A stretch of DNA of 64,000 nucleotides from Mytilinidion resinicola (taxonomy: Eukaryota; Ascomycota; Dothideomycetes; Mytilinidiales; Mytilinidiaceae), in the NCBI RefSeq assembly GCF_010093595.1, contig NW_022985437.1, forward strand, positions 459,380 to 523,379, in the 5' to 3' direction. The notes under the pieces were generated by a model that saw only the letters and a program-made list of their open reading frames with translations, did no database searches and was not told where the DNA came from. The position numbers and the translations under genes were made by a program. Shown here in pieces: positions 55,301-64,000 of the stretch (position 1 is the first letter of the stretch; each line of letters begins with the position of its first letter).

Positions 55301-55853
55301 TGTCAAGGGTGCAGCTGGTTCGAAGAATTACGAAAAGTCGGAGGACCCTATCTATGTCCTAGAGAACAACATTCCGATCGATACTAGATACTACCTCGAC
55401 AACCAACTAGCAAAACCACTGGGTCGTATCTTCGAGCCTATTCTGGGCGAGAAGAAGGCCGGCCAGCTTCTCACGGGTGATCACACTCGCAGCATATCTG
55501 TTGCGGCCCCGACCAACAGCGGGCTCATGAGGTTCGCGAAAAAGACGCAGACTTGCATGGGATGCAGAAAGCCCCTCGTTAGCCCCATGGAGAGGGAAGG
55601 CGCTGTCTGCGAGAACTGCAGACCACGCTTCGGCGAGCTTTACCAAAAGACCCTCTCCAAGGTCTCGGAACTCGAGGTCAGGTTTGCCAGGCTGTGGACT
55701 CAGTGTCAGAGGTGCCAGGGGAGCATCCACTGCGAGGTGATTTGCAGTAGTAAGGATTGCCCGATCTTCTACATGCGGATGAAGGCGAAGAAGGATGTCG
55801 AAGATGCGGGGAAGGAGCTCGTGCGATTCGACAAAGACGCTACGATCTGGTAG
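52388..55853 (+). CDS. POL3: DNA polymerase delta catalytic subunit
   Basis: Four exons (52388-52777, 52833-53207, 53254-55067, 55115-55853) with introns of 46-55 nt give 1105 residues. Exonuclease motifs: FDIE (Asp313/Glu315), [10 protein letters not shown] (Asp399) and YCLKDAYL (about 508-515). Polymerase motifs: [10 protein letters not shown] (Asp600), [13 protein letters not shown] and YGDTDS (Asp754/Asp756). The C-terminus has the CysA zinc module (Cys1007, 1010, 1025, 1028) and CysB (Cys1057, 1060, 1070, 1075), which carries the 4Fe-4S cluster and binds the B-subunit. All proofreading and polymerase residues are intact. This is the lagging-strand replicase. ATG 52388 starts [12 protein letters not shown] and gives a normal disordered N-terminus; an earlier in-frame ATG at 52217 is less likely. 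Confidence 0.97.
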
Positions 55854-56114
55854 ACGAGTCAGTAGTACTACGGCTGCCTAAGCCGGTAATCGGTGCATCA
55901 TTGGCGTTCATGTGGGAGTCGCTCATTTCATTTTATAAGTACAGCTAGCGTTCATGTTCTACAATACCGTTTCTCTTTATCATCATCTTGAGTGCTCAAT
56001 GCTGATGTCAAGGCTGCCACTGGTATGTATATTATATTATCCGTGCTAGTACAAAGAGGTCTTCGCGGCGTATGTAGGAACGAATGACACGAATGGGTTT
56101 TCTGTTTTCTCCAT

Positions 56115-58303
56115 CTACTCCTTTTTGAACATAAACCGCCCTGTGTGCAGATTCACCGGCCTTCCTGCCTTTTCTAGACATCCACGAGCGAGATCCATCA
56201 GCATCAGGTCGCTACCTATCATTTCTTTTAGCAAAGCGGATCCATCAAGTGTTAGACAGATGTCTTGGGAATGGTCTTACCAGGTAAAGCTAGCAGCCCA
56301 ACTCCCACCGGCAGCCTCTCTTCTCTCCCGCTAACCACCGATTGGTAAGGGATCTCTCCAATCGGTATGACGAGCTCCGGTGCTTCTAGAATGGAGCTCA
56401 ACGTCAGGGTCGTCACGCCTGACGGAGCAGGGAATGGAGGTGGCGGCTGGTCCCGATACCGAGGGGATACGTCCTCAATTGGTAGGATGACGAGAGCATT
56501 GCGGCTTTTGGAGGCCATTATCATGGAAAGGAACCATTCCCGATAGACTCTGATGCGGCGAACGGCTTCGTCGCGTTGGGCGGGAGTTATTTTTGATGCG
56601 GATTCCCTGATCGGTCGGTGTTAGCTATATGGATGGGAATTCATGTGAGTCGAAATCGATCTACCATTGTGTTCGAACTGGTGGGCTAACGTATGGTTGT
56701 TTGTCGAATTTGCTGCGGTAGTCGGATCGAAAGTCGTCAAGTGCGTGGTAATCGTCGTACCAGAATGCATCCTTTGTCGCCTGCGAGTATCAACATATGC
56801 ATTTTGGGTCTGGAAAAGCTACTCACATCTTTCATGAAGTCACTCTGCGAATCACTGGCGGCTTCTCGAGGCGGTGCTCTTGACCATTCGTCAGCGAAAG
56901 AGACTTGGTCTTGTTGGACACCCAAGAACGTTTCCAGATCACCGACGAACTCACGAGCTAGCTTTCGCTGGACCGGGTTGATACTTTCCCAGTAGTCCGA
57001 AGGCCAGATTAATGCTGAAATAGGTTTCAGGCCCTTCGTCGATATCCGACTCCCGTACCAAGCTAAAGCGAATTTCCGCATCTGAAGCAGGTTCCGCCCT
57101 AAAAAAGAAGGGGTATCGAACATTCTGACTGTTCGTTAAACACAGTACACAAGCGCAGCTTGGTCAACACACTTGAAGCTCGAGACAAAGCCGTCCAGGG
57201 GAACGACTCCAAAAGTTGGACGCATCGCGAAGCAGCCGTTCCATAACCCAGGACGCCTACCGCTACCACTAGCTTACTCAATTTAGTACCTAACGCGAAG
57301 ACCGAAAGAAGATTCAACATACTGTCAGATCCTATAGCAACATCGAGCCAGTCATACGCTCCAATGGCTGCTCCGCTGCCGCTACTGCTGCCAGCTGGAG
57401 ACTGGTATCCATCCGCTCTCGCATTCCAAGGGGCCTGGTAGTCAATACACTGCGTCGGCTCCTCCCAAGCTGCAAATGACACCAGCTTCGCCGTTCCTAC
57501 AACGACGGCCCCAGCTGCCACTAACTGCTGGATGCAAGTCGCCGTCTTCTCTCTCGGCGGATACGTCTCCAAATACGCCTTGTTACCTAAACTTGTTCTC
57601 AATCCCTTTAAGTGAAAGTTGTCTTTCACAATAACTCTCAACCCCGCAAGCGGCGCCCCCATAAACGCGAAATACCCTAACCGCGACGGCACCGCAACAC
57701 TCATCCCCTCATGCGTCCCTCCCACCTCCAGCCTCTCAAACGCATCACTCGCCTTCATCTCCCCGGGCCTCAGCGCCTCGATCAGCGCCCCCGTGGAATC
57801 AGAATACACCCGCCACACCTTCCACAGCTTCTTCTGCATAATCACGTACGGCCCCGGCTGCAGATCTGGCACCGCTCTCTGGTCTAGGTACACGACCCAG
57901 CGCGTGCCAAACGCCTCGAGCTGCTCCTGCGCGTCGGCGCCCATCTCGACGCCGGCGCCGGGCGGGTCGAGGAAGAGCAGCTCGGCGAGAAACTCGGGGC
58001 GGAAGACGTCGTCGGTGGCGGTGAAGGAGGAGACGAGGGTGCGGAGGTAGGACGCGGTGATGGGGGTGCCGAGGGTGGGTTTGATGACGGTGCAGAGGGT
58101 GGGTTCTTGGCGGTCGACTGTTACGGCTTCCTAGGAGGGTAGTTAGGGGTTGAGGGGTGAAGAGTTGGATAGGGAGAGGGGGTACTGACGGATTGGGAGG
58201 AGACTAGGTAGTTGACGGAGCCGAGGGCGAAGGTGCGGGTGGAGGTTAACCACACGGGGTCGCCTGAGCCTACACGGAGGCGGCTACGGGCTTCTTGCTC
58301 CAT
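56115..58303 (-). CDS. Amidase-signature hydrolase with N-terminal extension
   Basis: Seven exons on the minus strand: 58303-58190, 58130-57323, 57272-57173, 57124-56827, 56780-56665, 56606-56281 and 56224-56115. Introns are 46-59 nt; total 623 residues. The amidase triad is intact: Lys207 in VIVKDNF, the cis-Ser region PAGSSSGSG (286-288), and nucleophile Ser311 in GSDTSGSGRRPG, restored only by splicing. The C-terminal end GRPVNLHTGRFMFKKE is likewise recovered by the last intron. The first ~180 residues form an extra domain found in fungal amidases annotated as scytalone-dehydratase-like (Arp1-type); I infer this from position and resemblance only. The substrate is unknown. All six junctions keep phase, which supports the model; automated calling would probably truncate it. 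Confidence 0.85.
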
Positions 58304-58731
58304 CGACGTGGGTTTTTATTTCTGGCGTAGTTCTTCTTATTAACTTTTGGAATTGCTGCTGCTTCGGGACACGCGGCGTAGCATACGACGAAGGAGAGTT
58401 CTGTCGTAGCAGATTTTATATGGCAGAGAGAAAGAGAGAATGGCGAGAAAATCGTTACTGCTTCAGCTATGCTAAGGTAAGAGCATATTGCTGTATTTTC
58501 AAGAGGCGTTGCCTGTAAAGGTATGACGTAAGGAGCTCAGGAGAGAAAAGAATGACCCGAGAGCAGAGACGTGATTTGCGAGTTTCGCTCTACTTGGTAC
58601 CTTTGTACGCGGGGTATTTATAACACGCGGGGCACAAAAGTAGTGGCAGTGGCACACTCGCATAAGCGAGGTGGCGAGTACTAGTTCTCTCCTAAGTCTA
58701 AAAGTAGTAACCAAGATATTACAGCTTAGAT
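58304..58731. other. Intergenic, amidase to HET gene
   Basis: 428 bp. Amidase promoter and 3' flank of the HET gene. Nothing further recognised. Confidence 0.5.
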
Positions 58732-60684
58732 TCAGACTATTTTCACCGTAATCTCCGGTACATCATCAAAAAGGTCCACTTCAGCTTGTTCGGCCAGCCC
58801 TTTGACAGTTTGCACTAACCCGACTCTTTCAAAAGCTCCTTTTGCAGTCTTTGATGGTTGCAAGACTATTGCTAGGTACGCAAATCCATCTCCCTCCCCA
58901 ATTAACGCACATAGTATCTTCAGCTTTCGACCGACGTCAAGGTCAATATCCCAATATACACCATGGATTTTAACTGTACCGCATACGATAGGGGCGCGGC
59001 GATTTTCCCACGTGACCAAGCTCTCCACGCATCTTGTCTTCAAGGTGATATAAGCTGATTTTATAGCTCCAGTAGGGTCTACTCCAATGGGCTCACAGGT
59101 TGCTTCTATCAGTTTAGCATGCTGTACATCGAGTCTCCAATGGTTCTCAACCCAGTCTTGAATGCCAGGACACTTCGGCTTGGCTTGTCCATCTTGATGA
59201 GTTTCTAGGGAAATCCATGACCATGTAGGAGCGCGATATGTCGACGTGCGTTTCCGATATGTGCTGACCATGTTGTCTTCACTGACGTCGGGCCAAACTG
59301 GTCTTGGGAGCCAAATAAGAGATTCAAGTAGGTCTTCTTTCCAAACTCCAGCAAGATATGTGCCTGCACCTCGTGACTGCATATATTTCGCCAATCCGGA
59401 TATTGCAGGCAACCGGTCAGAGTCATATGTTATTTCTTTCCGGGAATAGATTGCAAGAAGGCTACGCCAACCACCGAATCGCTCTATGGCGTCCTCAGAA
59501 TGCGCTCTCTCCCAGAAATCCTTGTCCAGGTCGTTAATTGTGTCGTACTCGTAATCCTCCTGCATACACTCGCATTTCTGACCACTTTGGCATTTCCAGA
59601 GCAACTCCTTTCCGGTAAAAAAAATGCTCCGTTCCGGAAGCAGCTGTTCCTGGAATGCCCAAGCGCGTGTAGAGAGTGGAGAAGGAGCCTCATATTCCAG
59701 ATAGGGTCCAGGAATCAGAGTATCGTGGGATGGTGATTTCCTAGCGATTATTTGAGATCTGGTTCCATCGTGGTTGATGTATTCGAACTCTTCAATGCCA
59801 TCGGCATGCGCTGCATCCTTGTCCCACTTCTTGCTCCATAGTCCACCCTGAGAATCAGCAGCATTGCTAGCAAATAGAACGACGGAAGCGTTTTGATATA
59901 TCGATGCCATCCTCGAAGCCTCGATTTCCCAGTCAGGCCCATCATCTTGGATGATACACAACGAGTCGATCCATATGTACTGGATGCCAATAGCTCTGCA
60001 GACAATTACGGCGTGCTGGAAGTTGATTGGCAGGGCTGTGAATGGAATACGGCTCTGATGCTGCGTGACGTTGCTCTTTGTAGTCTTCAAAAAGGTCGTT
60101 TTGCCCCAGCAGTGGCTCAGAGCAGCATACTGGCCTACTTCACCACTAGAAATGTGGAGAAATGGATCATATCCTTCTGCACTCTTTTCACCTACGTTGA
60201 CGACGCGGGTAGGTAAGGTTTTATTTCCTCTCTTGCAAGCAGAATGATTCTTGTCACAATCGTTTAGCCATTCTGAGAGCACCGGTTTGAATCCAGTCCT
60301 CCGAGCCGCAGAAGGCTTTCTATAAGGATACAAGATGATCCAGTCCGGAGGCGACGTCTTGTACAGGTAATGGAGATGTACTTCTTGGTTCCCTACGATC
60401 CGACGGTCCTCTTCGGCATCGCCAAGCACAACACGGACTACTGTATGGTGCTCTTCGAGGCGAACAAGGACGAAGGATGCGTCCTCTTCTAGTGCTGGAT
60501 GCAGCTGCACACAGGCTCGGTATAGTATTTGGCACTTCAGACATCCCCGGTCTCCAGAGATACGAAGATTGGACAGCGACCTCAGCGGTTCTTCATAATC
60601 TTCAGGGCTAAACTCGGTACTCATCGTGTTGCAGAACACATCGCAAAATGTGCCCCCCGAAAGGAACGATTCCTTTCCCGGCAT
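58732..60684 (-). CDS. HET domain protein (heterokaryon incompatibility)
   Basis: Single exon, 650 residues. The HET domain (about 186-345) shows its three blocks: YAALSHCWGK, then AIGIQYIWIDSLCIIQDDGPDWEIEASRMASIYQNA, and later LSTRAWAFQEQLLPERSIFF. An N-terminal Cys/Trp-containing part (about 1-180; CLKCQILYRAC) precedes it, and a variable C-terminal part without WD or ankyrin repeats follows. HET proteins trigger cell death after fusion of incompatible hyphae; the TIR-like HET fold is the trigger. The allele partner is not recognisable here. ATG 60684 begins MPGKESF; the frame upstream lacks another ATG. The gene sits in an accessory-looking stretch with an orphan and a probable repeat protein next to it. 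Confidence 0.88.
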   Translation of the reverse strand: MPGKESFLSGGTFCDVFCNTMSTEFSPEDYEEPLRSLSNLRISGDRGCLKCQILYRACVQLHPALEEDASFVLVRLEEHHTVVRVVLGDAEEDRRIVGNQEVHLHYLYKTSPPDWIILYPYRKPSAARRTGFKPVLSEWLNDCDKNHSACKRGNKTLPTRVVNVGEKSAEGYDPFLHISSGEVGQYAALSHCWGKTTFLKTTKSNVTQHQSRIPFTALPINFQHAVIVCRAIGIQYIWIDSLCIIQDDGPDWEIEASRMASIYQNASVVLFASNAADSQGGLWSKKWDKDAAHADGIEEFEYINHDGTRSQIIARKSPSHDTLIPGPYLEYEAPSPLSTRAWAFQEQLLPERSIFFTGKELLWKCQSGQKCECMQEDYEYDTINDLDKDFWERAHSEDAIERFGGWRSLLAIYSRKEITYDSDRLPAISGLAKYMQSRGAGTYLAGVWKEDLLESLIWLPRPVWPDVSEDNMVSTYRKRTSTYRAPTWSWISLETHQDGQAKPKCPGIQDWVENHWRLDVQHAKLIEATCEPIGVDPTGAIKSAYITLKTRCVESLVTWENRRAPIVCGTVKIHGVYWDIDLDVGRKLKILCALIGEGDGFAYLAIVLQPSKTAKGAFERVGLVQTVKGLAEQAEVDLFDDVPEITVKIV

Positions 60685-61464
60685 TGTGAAAGTCAAGATG
60701 GTGGCTACAACTGCCGCTGATAAAGGCCAAACTTAGCTAGTGTTCTTGGATCAGACGCACAAGCGTAATGAATTGTCTTACTAGATCTTCTACCCATTAA
60801 CAACGCGGAATGAAGTAGATGTCTAGGGTAAATGTCCTCGCCAAACACCGCGCACCACTTCCTCCCTCATCACAGACAGCCACTCTCGCCATCCATGGCT
60901 ACTGCTGCGTTGCCATTGCCTTGGCGCCCCTAAGCTACCCCGCAAAGGCTTCAACGAACGCTATGGCTGCAAGGATTACGAAGACGCGCCCATGTTCCCA
61001 CTGTGGGCAGACAGCCCCAAACGGCTCTGCCTCTTCAAAAATGTGGACACTTAAGAGCTTCACCCGCTGCCACCTCGATCCTTCTCCTTCACAAATTATA
61101 CTTATTATTCTATACAATTGACCGACAGCGAGCAACAAGTTTGTGCAGGCCACCTTCAAACGAGGCATAGCGCACGCTACCCCGGCGAGATATTCGCGCC
61201 TGGTACAGCAGTGAAACGTTTCCCGATGCAATGGTCTTGAATCCTAGGCGCGCGCCTAAGCCACGGCAGCTGGTCATCCAATCCTCACAGGCCCCTGAGA
61301 TTATTCGAATTCGCAGCACGGGGTTGTTGCGCAAGCCGTCTAGCATTACCCCTCGACGTTGCGAGGGATTTATATAGGCCTCCCCGTTGTCATTCTTAGC
61401 TGTTCACCAATTTAACATCCATTCACTCATCAGTACCACCACCCAATCATACTCATTCGAAAAC
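60685..61464. other. Intergenic between divergent genes
   Basis: 780 bp between the starts of the HET gene (minus) and the orphan gene (plus). A TATATAGG at about 61371 suits the orphan promoter. Short frames on both strands are unsupported. Confidence 0.5.
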
Positions 61465-62662
61465 ATGAATGGCAATACGACCAAAGTCGATGACATTTCC
61501 ATTGCAATAGAGAAGATCTCGATTTCATCTTGCTCGTCCTCTTTATCAACCCTAGCTGTTAAGGAGGAAGGCTGGTTTCCCTACGATATCGATGCGTCAC
61601 TTTTCTCCCGGCAACCTTGGATCTGCAAGACCGATTCAGTGCGCCACAGACTGCGAGGGATTCTCATCACACACGACACCTACGATCTTTTCCGTCTATC
61701 ATTCGAGTCCGATTCGGCCGCTCGACATTTTCTAGGGGAGCTCCTCGTAGCCATGTCAACATCTGGCCTCATCCAAAGAATGTCAGAGCTGCAGCTCGAG
61801 GAACTAAATTCCCACTGGGATGAAACAGCAAGGACTATTCATCCGCAATTCGAGCCTGTCAATCTACCCGTCCTTGTGGCTTTCGGAGTAGCGTATTCCC
61901 TTTCCTCTCAGTGGCAAATCATCAAGACTCTCTATTATATTGCCCTGTCTCAGGAAATCCTAGACACTCTATATGAGGATGCGATTTGCAATCTCCCGCT
62001 CAACCCACTAAACAGCGCGAAGTATACGCCTATGGTGAAAGACATTCCGTATCTCCGCCAGTCTCAGCAACGGTGTTCTGCCGAACTCGAACTCAAAAAA
62101 GCCCTCGAATATAGTAGCTCTCTCAAACCAGAAGTCAACCCTCCCAGTACGCCTCTCATTAATTCTATTCTGCAAGTGATCAATTGGAAGCTGAACTGTA
62201 TATATAGTCATCCGCATTGTCAACCGCTTGATCGACCTTTCTAAGATTGGACGACGGGAACGCTCAGAGCCATTTCTCAATCTCTCAGAAACCACTATCC
62301 CACGTGCAATTCCACGGGAATCTATGGAAAATCTTTGCCAGGCGATCAAGGTTGTGCGTTTTGAAGAACCCGGTCCAGATAAAACCCCACACTCCAAAAC
62401 CCGTGGTATGCGAGTTTTCCTATTTCGCCGTCTTGTCGGAACCATTGGTAAAAGTGGTCTTGACAAAGCGTTGGCCAAATCGTTTCAAGAGTCAACTACA
62501 GTGATCACCCTTATCGATAAAGGGAATGCGCCAAATTTGCAGCTGGACAATGATGCGGACGGGTTGCTTAGTTATGCCAATAAGTGCAATCTCAGGAAAG
62601 CCGATGGCGATGTCCATGAATCCACTTGTGAAGGAATAGCAGGAAGAATGTTCTCGAACTGA
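61465..62662 (+). CDS. Orphan protein of unknown function, near HET gene
   Basis: Proposed two-exon gene. Exon 61465-62175 starts MNGNTTKVDDISIAIEKISI and encodes a mostly helical, soluble protein with segments such as RHRLRGILITHDTYDLFRLSF and LVAFGVAYSLSSQWQIIKTLYYIAL. A 70-nt intron (62176-62245, GTGATC...TAAG) would join it in phase 0 to 62246-62662 (IGRRERSEPFLNLSETTIPR...), total 375 residues. Without the intron the first frame runs to 62244 and stops. No known family, signal peptide or membrane segment is recognised. The second exon could belong to another gene; confidence in the join is low, in the first exon moderate. Confidence 0.45.
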
Positions 62663-63624
62663 TACTGAGGTATCAACCTTATATCACGTAGAGTTTCTGG
62701 ACTTTGAGCCTCGAGTAAAGCAGGCACTCCTTGCGTCCTCGCTGAGTATGCTCTTTGATTAACAAAGAAATACATTCTGCCGTGTCTAGTTTCTAACTTC
62801 CGAGCAATGTTGAAGGAGAAGACTGGTTTATCGAAGTCGGGTGAAAGTCAGTGATCATGTAAATATGAGTAGAGTGTAACAATGAGAGGTACCCTATCGG
62901 TGAAGCGAATTAGACTTAAGGACGCAGTGACTTGAGCTACCGTTGATGTATCTTACCATTTCTTACGCGAAATCAAGTGAGATTCTAGAATTTGATCCTG
63001 CCACATCACTTTCGCGGCTCCTACAAATCACGTATTTCTCACGTGATGCGATACTATCAGGTATGACGATCTGATGTTTTTCAAGTGCTGGGCCGTGTTA
63101 CTGTGGAACGAAGTTAGGTGGTAGAGGCGATACCAGCATCAGATACTCATCATGTGATTTGCCACTTTGGGTATATACTTCTTCAACACCGCCTCATGCG
63201 CTAGCGAAGAAGACTTAGCTGACATCGGTGAACACGTCGTACAAGCGTGGGGTTCAAAGCCTCAATACTATCAGCACATGGAACCATGCAAGCTGCTGCC
63301 TTCTCCACTGGGGCTTTCCGCCGCCTTGCATGTCTCGAAAGTGAGGCTGCTGCCAACCGGTCAGAGAATTCGGACTAGCGTAGCCGCATCTAGAACTTTA
63401 TCGAACACACCTGCGAGGCCGAAGAGCTTCTGTGTGGCTTTCGCGGTCATGGAGAATCAGGCTGAAGATTATTACAAAGTGCTTTTATATCGATTTGATC
63501 CAAATCCCCCACCTGCTCAGGTCAGCGAGCAAGGCAACCACAGCAACGCCCGCGGGATGGGATTCCAAGTCTCGTATCTGCACAACCCACGCACAGCCAA
63601 AGGCGCACATTGCTGCCTTCTTCT
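62663..63624. other. Intergenic, 0.96 kb
   Basis: 3' flanks of the orphan (plus) and the probable repeat protein (minus). A plus-strand frame at 63167-63712 has no ATG start and overlaps the minus-strand gene; not accepted. Confidence 0.5.
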
Positions 63625-64000
63625 TCATCTGGACCAGAAGACCACGGTCTTATCGAAGTCGTCGTCTATCAAGTCGCGCACAGGCCGCGTGTCCTTCGGC
63701 CTGATTTCTTGATAGAGCTTCCAGCTGGTTTGGAGCTCGTCCTCCGCCTCATCTTTCCTGCCTAATAGTCGCAAAGTCTTGGCTCTCTTGAAGTGTGCCC
63801 GCGCCTTCTCTGGCTTGTAAGCCTCGCGGTCGCCGTAGGCTCTTAGGGCTTGGTCTAATAGAGTACTAGCAGGAGCATCGATGATTAGCTGAAGTGCTTT
63901 CCCGGGGGAGCAAACATGTACTCACAGTGCTGTGTCAATCTGATCTTTGCGAATACAATGTTCGGCGACTTTGATGCACTGTGATGGTAAGCATGAGAGA
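63625..64000 (-). CDS. Probable TPR-like protein, 3' end (partial)
   Basis: Only the last two exons lie in the window, on the minus strand: 63978-63926 and 63865-63625, separated by a 60-nt intron; the bases from 63979 to the window edge look like the end of a further intron. The readable part has helical-hairpin spacing like tetratricopeptide repeats: CIKVAEHCIRKDQIDTAL, then LLDQALRAYG, ARAHFKRAKTLRLLGRKDEA and ELQTSWKLYQEI. It ends with an acidic tail, DLIDDDFDKTVVFWSR, and TGA at 63627-63625. TPR-ending proteins are common in fungal NLR-like or helper-type genes, but the N-terminus is outside the window, so that is speculation. Confidence 0.55.

Noticed and set aside
63167..63712. 181-codon plus-strand frame at the right end
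   Set aside because: Starts at a non-ATG codon and overlaps the minus-strand TPR-like exon, which has better coding signs.
1..64000. CRISPR array, intact transposon or viral gene
   Set aside because: None seen: no regularly spaced direct repeats with unique spacers, and no transposase, integrase or reverse-transcriptase motifs on either strand.

Overview
The window is a nuclear stretch of a filamentous ascomycete (Pezizomycotina; Dothideomycetes is my best guess, not proven). The reasons are the short GT-AG introns (mostly 46-76 nt), the fused trifunctional tryptophan enzyme TrpC, and the HET-domain, 2EXR-type and BTB proteins typical of moulds. Coding density is moderate, with about 0.3-1.5 kb between genes. 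Exon boundaries below were worked out by hand from splice signals and reading-frame continuity, so each model is an inference resting on visible sequence.

Layout. 0-6.6 kb: the 3' end of MET8 (siroheme synthesis), a membrane-anchored polysaccharide deacetylase, a METTL16-type RNA methyltransferase, a secreted I9-domain protein and a 2EXR-like protein. The METTL16 gene is flanked by copies of a degenerate ~90-110 bp repeat. 7.7-16.5 kb: NUP188 (minus) and trpC (plus) diverge from a shared 0.7 kb region that holds a perfect Gcn4/CpcA site. 17-21 kb: a BRCT-WGR protein interrupted by a 117-base assembly gap, a BTB protein and a tRNA-like gene with an interrupted anticodon loop. 21-30 kb: an orphan single-pass membrane protein, LSM4, a short-chain dehydrogenase, and mitochondrial uS4m (NAM9) divergent from a La protein. 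30-42 kb: a three-repeat MYB protein, an Ecm33/L-domain-like surface protein, acetyl-CoA hydrolase ACH1 and a WHI5/NRM1-type cell-cycle repressor. 43-56 kb: BMS1, a cytosolic I9 inhibitor (PBI2-like), a mitochondrial dehydrogenase kinase, a GH43 arabinanase and POL3. 56-64 kb has a more accessory character: an amidase, a HET-domain protein, an orphan and the 3' end of a probable repeat protein.

Most genes are conserved housekeeping genes: nuclear pore, ribosome biogenesis, mRNA decay and splicing, La chaperone, replication, tryptophan and siroheme synthesis, and acetate/CoA metabolism. I see no secondary-metabolite cluster, no intact transposon, no virus-like gene and no CRISPR array. The points most worth following are the degenerate dispersed repeat, the split tRNA-like gene with intact Pol III signals, the LSM4 start codon isolated by an apparent GC-AG intron, and the orphan genes near the HET locus.
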